64,000 nt of DNA, from assembly GCA_963700105.1 (NCBI GenBank), contig CAVOWL010000001.1, forward strand, positions 1 through 64,000. The letters are read 5' to 3'. Position 1 is the first letter of the stretch, and each line of letters begins with the position of its first letter. The stretch is from CAVUWL01 sp963700105. Its GTDB lineage: Bacteria; Actinomycetota; Thermoleophilia; Solirubrobacterales; 70-9. The translations under genes and the position numbers were made by a program. The notes under the pieces are model-generated. The model was given only the letters and a program-made list of their open reading frames with translations. It made no database searches and was not told the origin of the DNA. This document shows, piece by piece, positions 1 to 8,397 of the stretch.

Positions 1-2
1 CC

Positions 3-560
3 CGCAAGTGGGTGGGTCGCTTCCGCGCCGAAGGCGAAGCCGGCCTGCTCGATCGCTCCTCCGCCGCCCAGCGGGTCCACAACCGCACTCCCGAGGAGCG
101 GATCGGCGCGATCTGCGCGATGCGACAGCTGCGAATGACCGCCATGGAGATCGCCGAGGCGCTGAGGATGCCCGAGACCACCGTCTCGGGCATCCTCACC
201 CGCACTGGCCTAGGCCGCCTTGGCCGGATCGGCCTCGAGCCCGCGCGCCGTTATGAACGCTCCCGCCCCGGCGAGCTGATCCACATCGACGTCAAGAAGC
301 TGGGAAGGATCGGCCCCAACGGGGCCGGTCACAGGGTGACGGGCAAAAGGCTTAGCAACAGCGGTCGCACCGATAAAGCAGGGCGCGTGCGGCGCCAGGT
401 GGGGTGGGAGTTCGTCCACGTCTGTGTCGACGACGCGACCCGGCTCGCCTACGTCGAGGTTCTCGCCGATGAGAAAGCCCCCACCGCGATCGGCTTCCTG
501 CGCAGGGCTATTCGCTTCTTCGAGCGCCACGGTGTCCGCGTCGAGCGTGTCCTCACCGAC
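3..560 (+). pseudogene. IS481-family transposase, N-terminal part (partial at window edge)
   Basis: The frame is open from base 3 (RKWVGRFRAEG), so the true start lies to the left. It contains a helix-turn-helix-like region (about residues 35-65) and the start of the DDE integrase domain. The first catalytic Asp is in the HIDVKKLG segment and the second is the Asp of VLTD at the break. After 560 the reading frame enters the inserted element and stops within two codons. Confidence 0.85.
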
Positions 561-638
561 GGATGAAAGTCAACCTGTCTCTGGACGCAGAACCCCCTAT
601 TTGCGAGAGTGGTCTCGGGCGCCGGTCCTGACGACGAG

Positions 639-1916
639 CTAAAGAGCAGGATCGGGGGCGGAGTCCTGCCGCGCTGCTTGCCCCGTAGAGGGCCTATGAG
701 ATGCGCGCCCCGGTGTCGCGCCGGCGCCCTTTTCGCCGCCCTGCTGTCGCCAGTCGGTGACGAGGCGGCGGTAGGCGAGCTCCGCCTGAGCGGAGACCGC
801 CCGCTCGGCCTCGCGCACCTTCGGGTTGCGCAGCGGACCGCCGGCATGTTGGCGTCCGCGCTGGGGCTTTGCCCCGGTCGCTAGCTCGAGCTCGCGGATC
901 TTCTTGCGGGTCATCGAGGGCTGGGCGAAGGCGTAGTCCTCTTCGCGAGTGAGCAGATGCCAGAACAGCACGCAGAGCTTGCGCGCCGTCGCGGTGGCCG
1001 CAACCTGCACCCCACGGCGGGCGCGGACGCGCTCGAAGAACGCCTTCATCGGTCCCGGCGCCTGCACGACCGACCAGGCCGCCTCGCCGAGCATGTGGCG
1101 AGCATCGGCGTGGCCGGCCTTGGAGATCCGGCCGTGACGAGCGGGGCTCTCCCCGGATTGACGAACGCGGGGGTCGAGGCCCAGGTAGGCGACCAACTTG
1201 CGTGGCGTCGGGAAGCGAGAGATGTCACCGACCGCGGCCATAAAGGTCACCGCCGTCTGCATGCTCACGCCGGGAACCGTCATCAACCTACGCATCTCAG
1301 GCGAAGCAAGCGTCCGTTCGGCAAGAGCCAAATCGAGCTTTTTAATCTCGTCCTCGAGGGCATCGATCTGGCGCAGGCAACCCTCGACGGTGAGCTGCTC
1401 GTCCTCTGGTAGCAAGATCTCGGCGAGCCAGAGCCGCCCGCCTTTGCCGAAGAGGTCCTTCATCGGCGGTCGGGGAGAAAGGGTGCGTGCAAGAGCGGCG
1501 TGAACCTCGTTCTTGGCCCGGGTCCGTGCCCGCATCAGCGCTGCCCGGCGGGAAACCAAGCGGCGCAGCGCCTGGGTGGCGGCGTTGGGGGCCCAGACCT
1601 CGTCGAGGTAACCCGCGGCCAGCAGCTCGGCCAACACCTTGGCGTCACGGCGGTCGGTCTTGCGCGGGCCCATGCCTTTCAGCCGTCGCGGGTCGACGAT
1701 CACCACCCGCCGGACATGCGGCTTGATGATCGCGGCGATCGCCACGGCGCCGAAGGTCGCCTCCAGGACCACCTCATCCTTGGAGTCGAGGTTGCGGGCG
1801 AAGGCCTCAAGCACCTTTGGCCGGGTCGGAACTCGGCCCGCGGAGCGGACCTTTCCCCCTTCGGCGATCGCCACCTCGCAGTGGTCGCGGTGGACGTCCA
1901 TCCCTATGAACCGCAT
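639..1916 (-). CDS. IS110-family transposase (DEDD recombinase)
   Basis: 425 residues. The N-terminal RuvC-like DEDD domain starts MRFIGMDVHRD (first Asp), continues with VVLEATF (Glu) and KTDRRDAKVLAELL (Asp pair). The C-terminal transposase_20 domain holds PGVSMQTA and RISKAGHADARH, with the expected catalytic Ser. I chose the ATG at 1916 because GAGAGGAG lies a few bases upstream and family homology begins there; a longer frame reaches 1994 but would consume the presumed bridge-RNA region. The gene looks intact. Confidence 0.9.
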   Translation of the reverse strand: MRFIGMDVHRDHCEVAIAEGGKVRSAGRVPTRPKVLEAFARNLDSKDEVVLEATFGAVAIAAIIKPHVRRVVIVDPRRLKGMGPRKTDRRDAKVLAELLAAGYLDEVWAPNAATQALRRLVSRRAALMRARTRAKNEVHAALARTLSPRPPMKDLFGKGGRLWLAEILLPEDEQLTVEGCLRQIDALEDEIKKLDLALAERTLASPEMRRLMTVPGVSMQTAVTFMAAVGDISRFPTPRKLVAYLGLDPRVRQSGESPARHGRISKAGHADARHMLGEAAWSVVQAPGPMKAFFERVRARRGVQVAATATARKLCVLFWHLLTREEDYAFAQPSMTRKKIRELELATGAKPQRGRQHAGGPLRNPKVREAERAVSAQAELAYRRLVTDWRQQGGEKGAGATPGRASHRPSTGQAARQDSAPDPAL

Positions 1917-1949
1917 TTCGCTCCTCTCGTTGGCTCGATTTGATCGGGA

Positions 1950-2100
1950 GAGGGTGGGCGAAGCGACATGGACGGATTCGTGCTCGCAGCACACCCGGGT
2001 CGGTCGCAGGGGCGGCCATGGACAACGTCGGGCTCGCAGCCCATCGGTAGTCAGCGGCCTGCCCTACCTGCTCTCCCACTTCGGCCCCATTCCCGGGAAC
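1950..2100 (-). ncRNA. Predicted IS110 bridge RNA (target and donor guides)
   Basis: Read on the minus strand, a CCCG/CGGG stem (2032-2029 with 1997-1994) closes a loop. Its 5' side carries CGTTGTC (2027-2021) and its 3' side ACCGAC (2004-1999). The first equals the target strand on one side of the insertion (reverse of GACAACG at 2141-2147). The second is complementary to the other side (GTCGGT, reverse of ACCGAC at 555-560). This is the target-binding-loop layout known for IS110 bridge RNAs. Further on come a GTGCT-GCG-AGCAC hairpin (1992-1980) and ATCCGTC (1977-1971), which matches the element's own end plus core (GACGGAT, 558-564), as expected of a left donor guide. I found no right donor guide. 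The RNA ends are approximate. Confidence 0.55.
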
Positions 2101-2140
2101 ACCATCGTCCCGGCGGGGTCGGCGGGAACTTTCATACCTG

Positions 2141-2440
2141 GACAACGGTGGCGCCTACCGCTCAACCGCCCATGCGATCGCCTGCCGGGCGCTTGGTGTC
2201 CGCCACCTGCGCACCCGTCCCTACCGACCCCAGACCAACGGAAAGGCGGAGAGATTCATCCGCACGATGCTCGGCGGCTGGGCCTATGGGGCGATCTACC
2301 GAAGCTCAGTCGAGCGCACCGCGGCGCTTGACGGCTGGCTATGGCGCTACAACTTCAGGCGTCCGCACGGCTCCCTCGCCAGAAAGACGCCTGGGGCTCG
2401 GCTTGCCGAGCTAAACAACCCGCTCGGGTCTTACATCTAG
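2141..2440 (+). pseudogene. IS481-family transposase, C-terminal part
   Basis: Starts DNGGAYRSTA and runs 99 codons to TAG. It carries RPYRPQTNGKAERFIRT, where the Glu is the last DDE residue, and the family's C-terminal YNFRRPHGSL motif. Joined to the upstream half at VLTD it would give one normal IS481 transposase with no residue obviously missing, so the interruption is probably recent. Confidence 0.85.
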
Positions 2441-2479
2441 CGGACCTGAGGTCGAGCCGAACGACTGGCGCGGCGGCTC

Positions 2480-2761
2480 CTATTCTCCTTCTTCTTCAGC
2501 ATCTTGGACCTCAGCTTCAGCATCTTCCTTCCTTTCATGAATCCGCTGTGCCCTGAAATCGCTGCGTGCCGCATTCTGAGCGGTTCGCTCACCGCCACTT
2601 GCAGATTGCGGTCGCCCCCCTTCCGAAGTGCCGCCACAGCCCGCCATCAAGCAGAGCACGATGGCAAAGGCGAGCAGGATCAGTGCGGCGCGCTGGGAGG
2701 CGGAGGGCAAGGTAGCGACATTGTGTCTCGCTCGCGGCCCCGGCGTCAACTCAGCTCGCAT
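2480..2761 (-). CDS. Small predicted lipoprotein
   Basis: 93 residues. A hydrophobic stretch (about residues 26-40) ends in LMAGC, a plausible lipobox, followed by GGTSEGG and a charged Glu/Ala-rich tail resembling a short coiled coil. About 25 residues precede the hydrophobic segment, so the real start may be internal. No family recognised. The gene sits just past the IS481 remnant. Confidence 0.4.
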   Translation of the reverse strand: MRAELTPGPRARHNVATLPSASQRAALILLAFAIVLCLMAGCGGTSEGGRPQSASGGERTAQNAARSDFRAQRIHERKEDAEAEVQDAEEEGE

Positions 2762-3102
2762 CCGGGCAGGACGAGCTCTCAGCTGCGCCCTGCGGCGTCA
2801 CTCCGGGGTCGGCATGTCCCCAGGTCGGTCCGCTGCTGAGGCCAACGGCATTCCGATCGAAACGGTGATCGAGCTCTCCGCCCCGGAGAAGTCGGGCCTC
2901 CTGGCTTGCCAACCTGGACATTGAAGGAATTGCAAGCTGCGCCGCCGAGATCTCGCGCTGCCATGCTGAAACCGCCCCCGTGGACATGCGCTAACCCTTC
3001 GTCCAGCGAAGCTCGATCGCCGCTGGTTGATCAACCTAGAGACGGGTGCTAAGTGGCATATACGGCCCGCCCAGCCGATACGGGCAAAGCAGGAGGTATG
3101 CG
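2762..3102. other. Intergenic, nothing recognised
   Basis: Short overlapping frames only, none with a convincing ribosome site or recognisable residues. I see no RNA gene or repeat. Confidence 0.4.
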
Positions 3103-3237
3103 ATGACGAACTATGTCGTTGTTTTCAATGAAGCGGATGGTTGGGACGTGATGAGAACAAGTGATCCAATCGCGACCAGTATTGATCCTCACATCTTTGG
3201 CCAGCGCCGCCAGCGGGCTTTGATATCCAGGCCCTGA
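3103..3237 (+). CDS. Small protein, 44 residues
   Basis: The ATG is preceded by a perfect AGGAGG (3091-3096), the main reason to accept this very short frame. The start, MTNYVVVFNEADGWDV, loosely recalls DUF2188 proteins, which open with a short strand and a GGWDV-like turn; it is shorter than that family, so the 3' part may be lost. Convergent with the flavoprotein gene at 3345. Function unknown. Confidence 0.4.
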   Translation: MTNYVVVFNEADGWDVMRTSDPIATSIDPHIFGQRRQRALISRP

Positions 3238-3344
3238 GATTGGTCGCCATTCAGATTGCAATTGAGTCTTCGCAGTCGATTCAGCGAATGGATTGGCCCG
3301 CCCGGTGGGCATTCCTACGGCGGGCACCCGGTCGACCGTTCGAG

Positions 3345-4478
3345 TCAGTGACCAAACCAGCGGGCGCGACGACTTGCGCCAAAGTCTTCCTTTTCAGCGA
3401 CGAGAGCTGCCGAGGGCTCACGAAATATGCCAACCCGTTCGGGCCCAGATAGGAAATCGATATCGACGCGGCCGACCCGACCCGACCCGAACTCGATGAA
3501 ACAGGAACCGAGACCGTCAAAGGGCCCTGGCCGATCGCCATTTCGGATCCGAGCGATTAATGAGGCGGCGACACAGCGTGCCGCTCCCTCGGCAAATACA
3601 CCGGCCTTCGGCACCCCGGCTGTGGTGACGTCACCGACCGCATAAACCCCCGGATGGCGAGTCTGAAGCGTCGCCGAGTCAACCGGTATGTAGCCATCCT
3701 CAGCCATCCCGCTCTCAAGTACCACGTTGGGGGCACGATGTTTGGGGACAGCAAGAAAGAGGTCATAGGGAATCTGGCCGCCATCCTCGAGAATTACAAC
3801 CTTTCGCGCCGGCTCAAGCGAGTCGATACGAGCGCCAGGCATAAAGGCGATGTCTCGCTCGGAAAAGGCGGTGAGCAGCGCGGCGGAGGTCTCCTCAGAT
3901 GGGGGCACTGGGCTCGGCAACGGCATCAGTACCGAGATCGTGCAATTGCCTCTGACCTCGCGCTCTGCGAGGTAATCGTGAAGGAGTAGTGCGGCCTCAC
4001 TGGGCGCGGGCGGACACTTAAAAGGCGCCCCACAGACCCCGATCACAATACGACCGTGAGAGAACTCCGATAGCAGGGCCGCCACCCTTTCAGCCCCAGC
4101 CACCGAATAAAACTCACTTCCAGCCTCGGTGAGTCCAGGGGTCGCGCCGAGCTCGTAATCCGCGCCGAGCGCAATAACCAGAAAATCTGCGGTGTGGGTC
4201 GAACTATCGGTTGTAACGGTCCGCCGCTCGGGATCGATCGCAACGATCTCCTCGCGCAACATTCGAACGCCCACCTTGGCGAAATCTGAATATGGCAGCT
4301 GGACCGCTTGCGGCGTTGCCCTCCCGAACATGACGTCAAGCTTTGAGAATCCGAAGACAAACGACTCGCCCCTATCTATCAACGTCACGTCGGCTTCATT
4401 GCCAAGTCCCTCTGACAGGACGGTTGCCAACTCGAGACCTCCAAAACCCGCTCCGAGGATTAAGACCCGGGCTGTCAT
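3345..4478 (-). CDS. FAD-dependent oxidoreductase, sulfide:quinone-reductase-like
   Basis: 377 residues from MTARVLILGAGFGG; the GxGxxG FAD-binding turn begins at residue 8, which fixes the start better than the upstream ATG at 4532. A second nucleotide-binding region and GVYAVGDVTT near the C-terminus (FAD contact) mark the two-dinucleotide-binding fold. CGAPFKCPPAPSE in mid-protein is typical of the sulfide:quinone oxidoreductase/flavocytochrome c branch, where cysteines take part in sulfide chemistry. Substrate is inferred only from this motif. No partner genes nearby. Confidence 0.75.
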   Translation of the reverse strand: MTARVLILGAGFGGLELATVLSEGLGNEADVTLIDRGESFVFGFSKLDVMFGRATPQAVQLPYSDFAKVGVRMLREEIVAIDPERRTVTTDSSTHTADFLVIALGADYELGATPGLTEAGSEFYSVAGAERVAALLSEFSHGRIVIGVCGAPFKCPPAPSEAALLLHDYLAEREVRGNCTISVLMPLPSPVPPSEETSAALLTAFSERDIAFMPGARIDSLEPARKVVILEDGGQIPYDLFLAVPKHRAPNVVLESGMAEDGYIPVDSATLQTRHPGVYAVGDVTTAGVPKAGVFAEGAARCVAASLIARIRNGDRPGPFDGLGSCFIEFGSGRVGRVDIDFLSGPERVGIFREPSAALVAEKEDFGASRRARWFGH

Positions 4479-4756
4479 CGCGCCGACGATACCGGGATAG
4501 GAGCTGGCGTGCTCTGGTCGCCCAAGACCCAACGGGTTGAAGAAATCACCTACTACTAAGGCACTTGGGGGCTGAACCTTTGCGCCCTACCTCTTCGCTC
4601 ATGGCTGTCCAACATCTTTGTCGGCCTCAAGGTTGGGGGTAGAAATCCTCGCATTGCTCCTCGGCCCCACTCGCCGATGCGCTGCGGGGACCCTTCGTGC
4701 CGCGCCAGCCCTCATGCAGCGCTTGGAGGGTGGCAGCCAGCAGACTGGGACCCCAA

Positions 4757-5284
4757 TCACTCCCGCTCGGGCTTTGGAACGTGGGTGAGCGGAAGTCGTC
4801 TACCGGCCAAACCTTCATTTAGGTCAACAGAGCCACCGGGTGTGACCTTCGCGAAAACGCCCCTCTTTAGGAGTACATCCTTTCCGTGAGACTCCACCCC
4901 GCTACACGAATACGCTTCCTGACCTGGCCTGCACTCGACCCGGCTTAACTGGCCCGGTATCCCCTCCCGGAGCTCATGTTTTTCAAACGCCAAGACCGCT
5001 TGGTGCACCGTCTTGATCGACCCGTTAGACACCTCCGGATGGGACCAGAAAATGCCAATTGCCACAAACGCCGGGACCACAAGCACCACCCACAGCGGCA
5101 GACTCCGGATTTGCTCCAGGAACCCCGGTTCCTGGGCCTTTCGGATATCCCCAGTCCACTCCGTGCCGTCCCAATAGCGATCAAACCCCGCAGGGTCGTG
5201 CGGGGCCGGGTACCAATCTGGCGGCGGGTTCTGTTCGGTCACTGGGGGCGTCTGAACTCTAAGAAGGCCGGATTCTACCGACAT
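4757..5284 (-). CDS. DUF2510-domain membrane protein
   Basis: Up to 175 residues. The N-terminal DUF2510 motif (PPPDWYPAP...RYWDGTEWT, about residues 19-45) is a small actinobacterial domain of unknown function, usually next to membrane segments. One transmembrane helix follows (LPLWVVLVVPAFVAIGIF, about 62-79) and then an extracytoplasmic tail with a C-x6-C pair (CRPGQEAYSC). The GTG at 5242, just before the domain, is an alternative start. Confidence 0.7.
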   Translation of the reverse strand: MSVESGLLRVQTPPVTEQNPPPDWYPAPHDPAGFDRYWDGTEWTGDIRKAQEPGFLEQIRSLPLWVVLVVPAFVAIGIFWSHPEVSNGSIKTVHQAVLAFEKHELREGIPGQLSRVECRPGQEAYSCSGVESHGKDVLLKRGVFAKVTPGGSVDLNEGLAGRRLPLTHVPKPERE

Positions 5285-5654
5285 TAGCTAAATAAAAATG
5301 AAAGAGGGTTCGCCCAACCGATCAACGTACTCGCGTCATTTTGTGGCATATGTCAGACCTGAACGACTTGGCACGGCTGTTCCTACGGATCGAATTTGCG
5401 CCTTGAGGCAGGTTCACGGGGTCGAGCCGATGAAACTGTTCTCAGGGATTGCGGTGTCCCAGAGCAGGCACCCGAAGCCACGGCGAGAAACGGCGCAGGG
5501 ACCAGATCTCCCCTCCAAAAGCAAGGATCGTAAGCTACACACGACGGGCATAGTGCCGGTCCGAACACGGCAACCGCGGGAGGCCTGGCCTATTTCTCCA
5601 GGAACAGATCGGTGGTCGGGCCGACACCCCAATCGCCTCTGCGAACTCCCACCC
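5285..5654. other. Intergenic, nothing recognised
   Basis: Between two minus-strand genes. I see no coding-like frame, RNA gene or clear terminator. Confidence 0.4.
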
Positions 5655-6335
5655 CTAAGCCCCAACCGCGCCCCGAAGCGCCTCCACGTAGGTGTGCCCC
5701 CCGGCCCGCACCCCCACCGCCTTGGTCTGGGAGAGATCAAGGGCGGAGCTGAGCTGGGCCTCAGAGTCAGCGCCGTAGCGGTAGCGAAAGGTCCCCGCCG
5801 AGACGCGCCGGGCGCCGGGGCCGCGCAAAAAGACGCGGCAAAGGGTGCCCGAGCGGATCCCGCTCACATACATTTCGATCTCGGTGCCAAAGGCGCGTGG
5901 GGAAAGCGAGGCGCTGATCTTTACCCCCGGCGGCAGCGAGCCAAAGACGACCTCCTGCTGGGGTCCAGCGCCACTGCTACCGCCCAGCGCCAGGATGATC
6001 ACTACCGCGGCGGCAGCTGCGGCGGTGGTGATCCCAGCGCCCAGCAGGGCCCGAAAGCGGCGCCGATCAGCGCGGCGCCGGCCTTGCCTCTCGGCCTCGA
6101 TGCGGGCGGCGATCTGGGCCCCAAGCGCCGGTGGGGGCGCCGGTGGGGGCCCGAAGTGCTGCGGATCGGCCGCGGGCAAAAGGGCGGCGATCCCAAGCAG
6201 CGAGTCGGCCTCCCCGCGGCACTCCCCACAGCCCTCAAGGTGGGCCTCAAGGGCGATCCGCTCGGCCTCCTTGAGCTGGCCGAGGGCGTAGGCGCCGAGG
6301 CTCTCCCGGAAGGCTCGACAGCTCTCAGTCCTCAT
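5655..6335 (-). CDS. Anti-sigma factor with zinc finger (zf-HC2), orphan
   Basis: 226 residues. The N-terminal zinc-finger anti-sigma domain has HLEGCGEC (H-x3-C-x2-C, about residues 32-39). A Pro-rich linker follows, then one membrane helix (around GITTAAAAAAVVIILAL) and an extracytoplasmic domain like that of RskA-type factors. The usual role is to hold a cognate ECF sigma factor at the membrane. I start at the ATG at 6335 because ATGAGGACTGA overlaps the stop of a sigma gene remnant, the normal coupling of such pairs. That sigma gene is almost wholly deleted, so the partner must lie elsewhere or be lost. Confidence 0.8.
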   Translation of the reverse strand: MRTESCRAFRESLGAYALGQLKEAERIALEAHLEGCGECRGEADSLLGIAALLPAADPQHFGPPPAPPPALGAQIAARIEAERQGRRRADRRRFRALLGAGITTAAAAAAVVIILALGGSSGAGPQQEVVFGSLPPGVKISASLSPRAFGTEIEMYVSGIRSGTLCRVFLRGPGARRVSAGTFRYRYGADSEAQLSSALDLSQTKAVGVRAGGHTYVEALRGAVGA

Positions 6336-6413
6336 AGCCCATCTCCTCCAGGGCGATCCGAAGAGCTCCCCCGCGTGGGCGGCATATGCCTCTGCCACGT
6401 CTCGCTCATCGCT
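6325..6413 (-). pseudogene. ECF sigma factor gene reduced to its two ends
   Basis: SDERDVAEAYAAHAGELF reads like the start of an ECF sigma factor (region 2 helix). It is joined directly, in another frame, to IALEEMGYED-stop, which reads like a sigma C-terminus and overlaps the anti-sigma ATG by 11 bases. About 150 codons are missing between. Both end assignments are by resemblance and position. Confidence 0.5.
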
Positions 6414-6584
6414 CAGCGCAGCGGGCGTGCGCTTAAGGGTGCCGAGCTTGGAGCTTTCTGCAGCTCTGACTGCCTTTGGCCTGCCGGTGGTCGTCAACGG
6501 CGTCCAGACCTTCGCGCAAGCGCCGTAGCAAGCCGATTGGGTGCCAGAGTCCTTTTGAAAATCATAAAAGAGCAAAGTCCTTAG
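6414..6584 (-). pseudogene. Fragment of a Lipoprotein_15-type secreted repeat protein
   Basis: In frame with the sigma remnant and following a TGA: LRTLLFYDFQKDSG, then CYGACAKVW. This matches the repeat of COG4315/PF03640 secreted proteins (Y-x-F-x-K-D-S-G...C-x-G-x-C-x-x-x-W). The rest of the gene is absent on both sides. Confidence 0.5.
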
Positions 6585-7221
6585 TCAGCTGCCCAGCGGC
6601 GAGGCAGCGACCTCTCCCCGCCGGTGGCCTCAATATCGGAGGCAAGAATCACCTCAAGGCGCTCTGTGGGGACTGCGAGCCTGGCGCGCCTGGCGATGAT
6701 GGCGGCGGGCTGGGCGTCCTGGAGTTATTTGGAAGCGCTCGAAGCTGCGCTCGGGTAGACGCCAACAAGGACATAGCTGTAGACGGAGGCCCACTGTGGC
6801 ACGCTCATCGGAGGGTGCTGAAGGGGTGCCGTTTATCCCGGCGGGGGTCGGCCGCGATTGGGCGCTCGAGGATACTCACCTGCCGCACGAAAAACGGGGG
6901 GTCCGCCAGCGCCTTGGGGACTATCTGATTGCCCTCAATGGCGCCGGCAAGCCAGTTAGTGCGACCGTCAACAACCAGAGCCAGGGGTCCCTGGGATATG
7001 GACCTCGGTGACTCAGGGCTCCAACCACACCGCTTGTTTCAGCGTTGCGCTCCAAGGCGGCACTGGCAGGGCAGGCCCACCGAAAAGGATTCCACCATGC
7101 TGCGAGTTCGCCTGGGCTCGGGCCCCGGGGAGGCGGAGAAGCTCAAACCCCAATCCCGGCGTTTGGATGGCTATGATTGATCTTTACCCAGTCGACCGAG
7201 AGCGCTGCCGCTAATCACCGA
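6585..7221. other. Gene-poor stretch
   Basis: Several overlapping short frames exist (for example a 71-codon plus-strand frame ending at 7011), but none shows a recognised domain or good ribosome site. Remnants of deleted genes are likely, given the fragments next to it. Confidence 0.35.
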
Positions 7222-7935
7222 TTAAGGTTGTTCGGCGATCACATCTGAGCCTCGCCGCGCTTGACTATCTCGACGCTTGATCAACAACCATTGGGGCTCT
7301 TTGCCCAGGCGGGTCCGTTGCAATGCGAAACCGCCGCGAAGCTTCTCGCCGTGCAATACGAAAATGGCGTGGCCACGTTCAAGAGCCTGTGGCCAGGACA
7401 CGCGCCCACCCTGCTCATAAACGCCCCTGTCCCAGACAATTACCGGCTTATCTCCATTCAACTCCTCATACAGGTTATGTGTAGGCGTGTGTACGCCAGC
7501 CTCCAAGGCGAGGCGTTTCACTCCAGGATCCATCGATGGACCCTTCGGGACCGTCCAAGTGCGTATCGCCCCTTCGACCTCTAAGCGGAGATCGAAGAGA
7601 CGGGCAGAAGCGAGGTGCTCCTGGACGACAAAAATACCAGCGCTGACACCTCGAATTCGAAACTGTTCGTGGCCCTCGACCAGCGCATCCTCAACCACCA
7701 CTTCGGTGACGCGGGCGCCCGCGGGACCCTCGTGCAAAAACGCTGCCAGCCGCCCGACGGCTTGCACATTGCCCTCTGCGTGAACGACCACGCTGCCGTC
7801 GGCTTCGTTTCGCACCCAACCCAAAGCACCCAGCTCCAATGCCTGCTGCCGCGTCGCTTCTCGGAATCCAACACCCTGCACCTCTCCGCGGACCGCCGCA
7901 CGCACCGCTGCGCTCCCCTCGGCGGGATCGGTCAC
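7222..7935 (-). CDS. Acylphosphatase fused to a LigD-type 3'-phosphoesterase domain
   Basis: 237 residues, GTG start. Residues about 10-95 are an acylphosphatase domain with VQGVGFR and GWVRN, which supply the catalytic Arg and Asn. From about residue 103 follows the phosphoesterase (PE) domain found at the N-terminus of bacterial NHEJ ligase LigD: FVVQEHLAS..DLRLE, WTVPKGPSMDP, PVIVWDRG, LRGGFALQRT, WLLIKRRD. In LigD the motif is KHDASRLHYDxRLE; here the second His is Leu while Asp and Arg remain, so PE activity is doubtful. No Ku or LigD gene is in the window. Confidence 0.8.
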   Translation of the reverse strand: MTDPAEGSAAVRAAVRGEVQGVGFREATRQQALELGALGWVRNEADGSVVVHAEGNVQAVGRLAAFLHEGPAGARVTEVVVEDALVEGHEQFRIRGVSAGIFVVQEHLASARLFDLRLEVEGAIRTWTVPKGPSMDPGVKRLALEAGVHTPTHNLYEELNGDKPVIVWDRGVYEQGGRVSWPQALERGHAIFVLHGEKLRGGFALQRTRLGKEPQWLLIKRRDSQARRGSDVIAEQP

Positions 7936-8397
7936 GGGTCTCCCCTCTGCCCCGACTGCACCTTCCCGTCGCTTGGGGCATTCACCACAATCTCGCGATT
8001 CTCTTCAATCTTCTCTTCGACCTCGAACCAGCGCAGCGCAGCTACCTCCATGATGATGCCCCGCCAAAACGGCGGACCGCTCAGGCCAGGCTTTCACCAC
8101 CCATCTTCGCACCTCTCTGCGTCGAGCGCTCAGACGATGCGCCAATCAGCAATCAAACCTTGGTCGCTGAGTTCGCGCTGGGCGCGACCTCAATCGTTCA
8201 TTTGCTGATCTTATTGCTCGGTCCCAGCTTTTCTCCCCGCTCTGAGTGGCTGCGGGCAATCGAGATGGCCTGGCATAAACCACCAGTCATCTGGATAGCG
8301 CTTTAGCAGTAGATGGAAGTTCAACGCGGTCACCCGCTTCGGCGCGATATTTCTGGGCAGGGAAGGTAGAGCTCCACCACTTGTTATCGTCCAATCA
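7936..8397. other. Intergenic, nothing recognised
   Basis: Lies between divergent genes. No supported coding frame, RNA gene or repeat. Confidence 0.4.

Larger units (their letters stand above)
561..2140 (-). mobile_element. IS110-family insertion sequence
   Basis: About 1.58 kb between the two halves of the IS481 gene. GAC occurs at both junctions (558-560 and 2141-2143), so strand exchange falls within that trinucleotide; there is no longer target duplication, as is usual for IS110. Short inverted sequences lie just inside the ends: ATGAAAGT at 563-570 and ACTTTCAT at 2128-2135. The non-coding end upstream of the transposase (1917-2140, about 224 bases) is longer than the downstream one (about 78 bases), as in IS110-group elements that encode a bridge RNA upstream of the recombinase. 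Confidence 0.85.
1..2440 (+). mobile_element. IS481-family element, 5' end outside window, split by an IS110 element
   Basis: The plus-strand transposase reads from the window edge to about 560 and resumes in the same sense at 2141, ending with TAG at 2438-2440. The junction falls inside the conserved VLTDN-GGAYRS stretch of the IS481 integrase core. The intervening DNA is a complete IS110-family element on the other strand. The left terminal repeat lies outside the window and I could not identify the right one after 2440. The IS481 copy must be inactive. Confidence 0.85.

Noticed and set aside
5298..6584. 428-codon plus-strand open frame
   Set aside because: It is antisense to the anti-sigma gene and has no recognisable domain; long antisense frames are common in GC-rich DNA.
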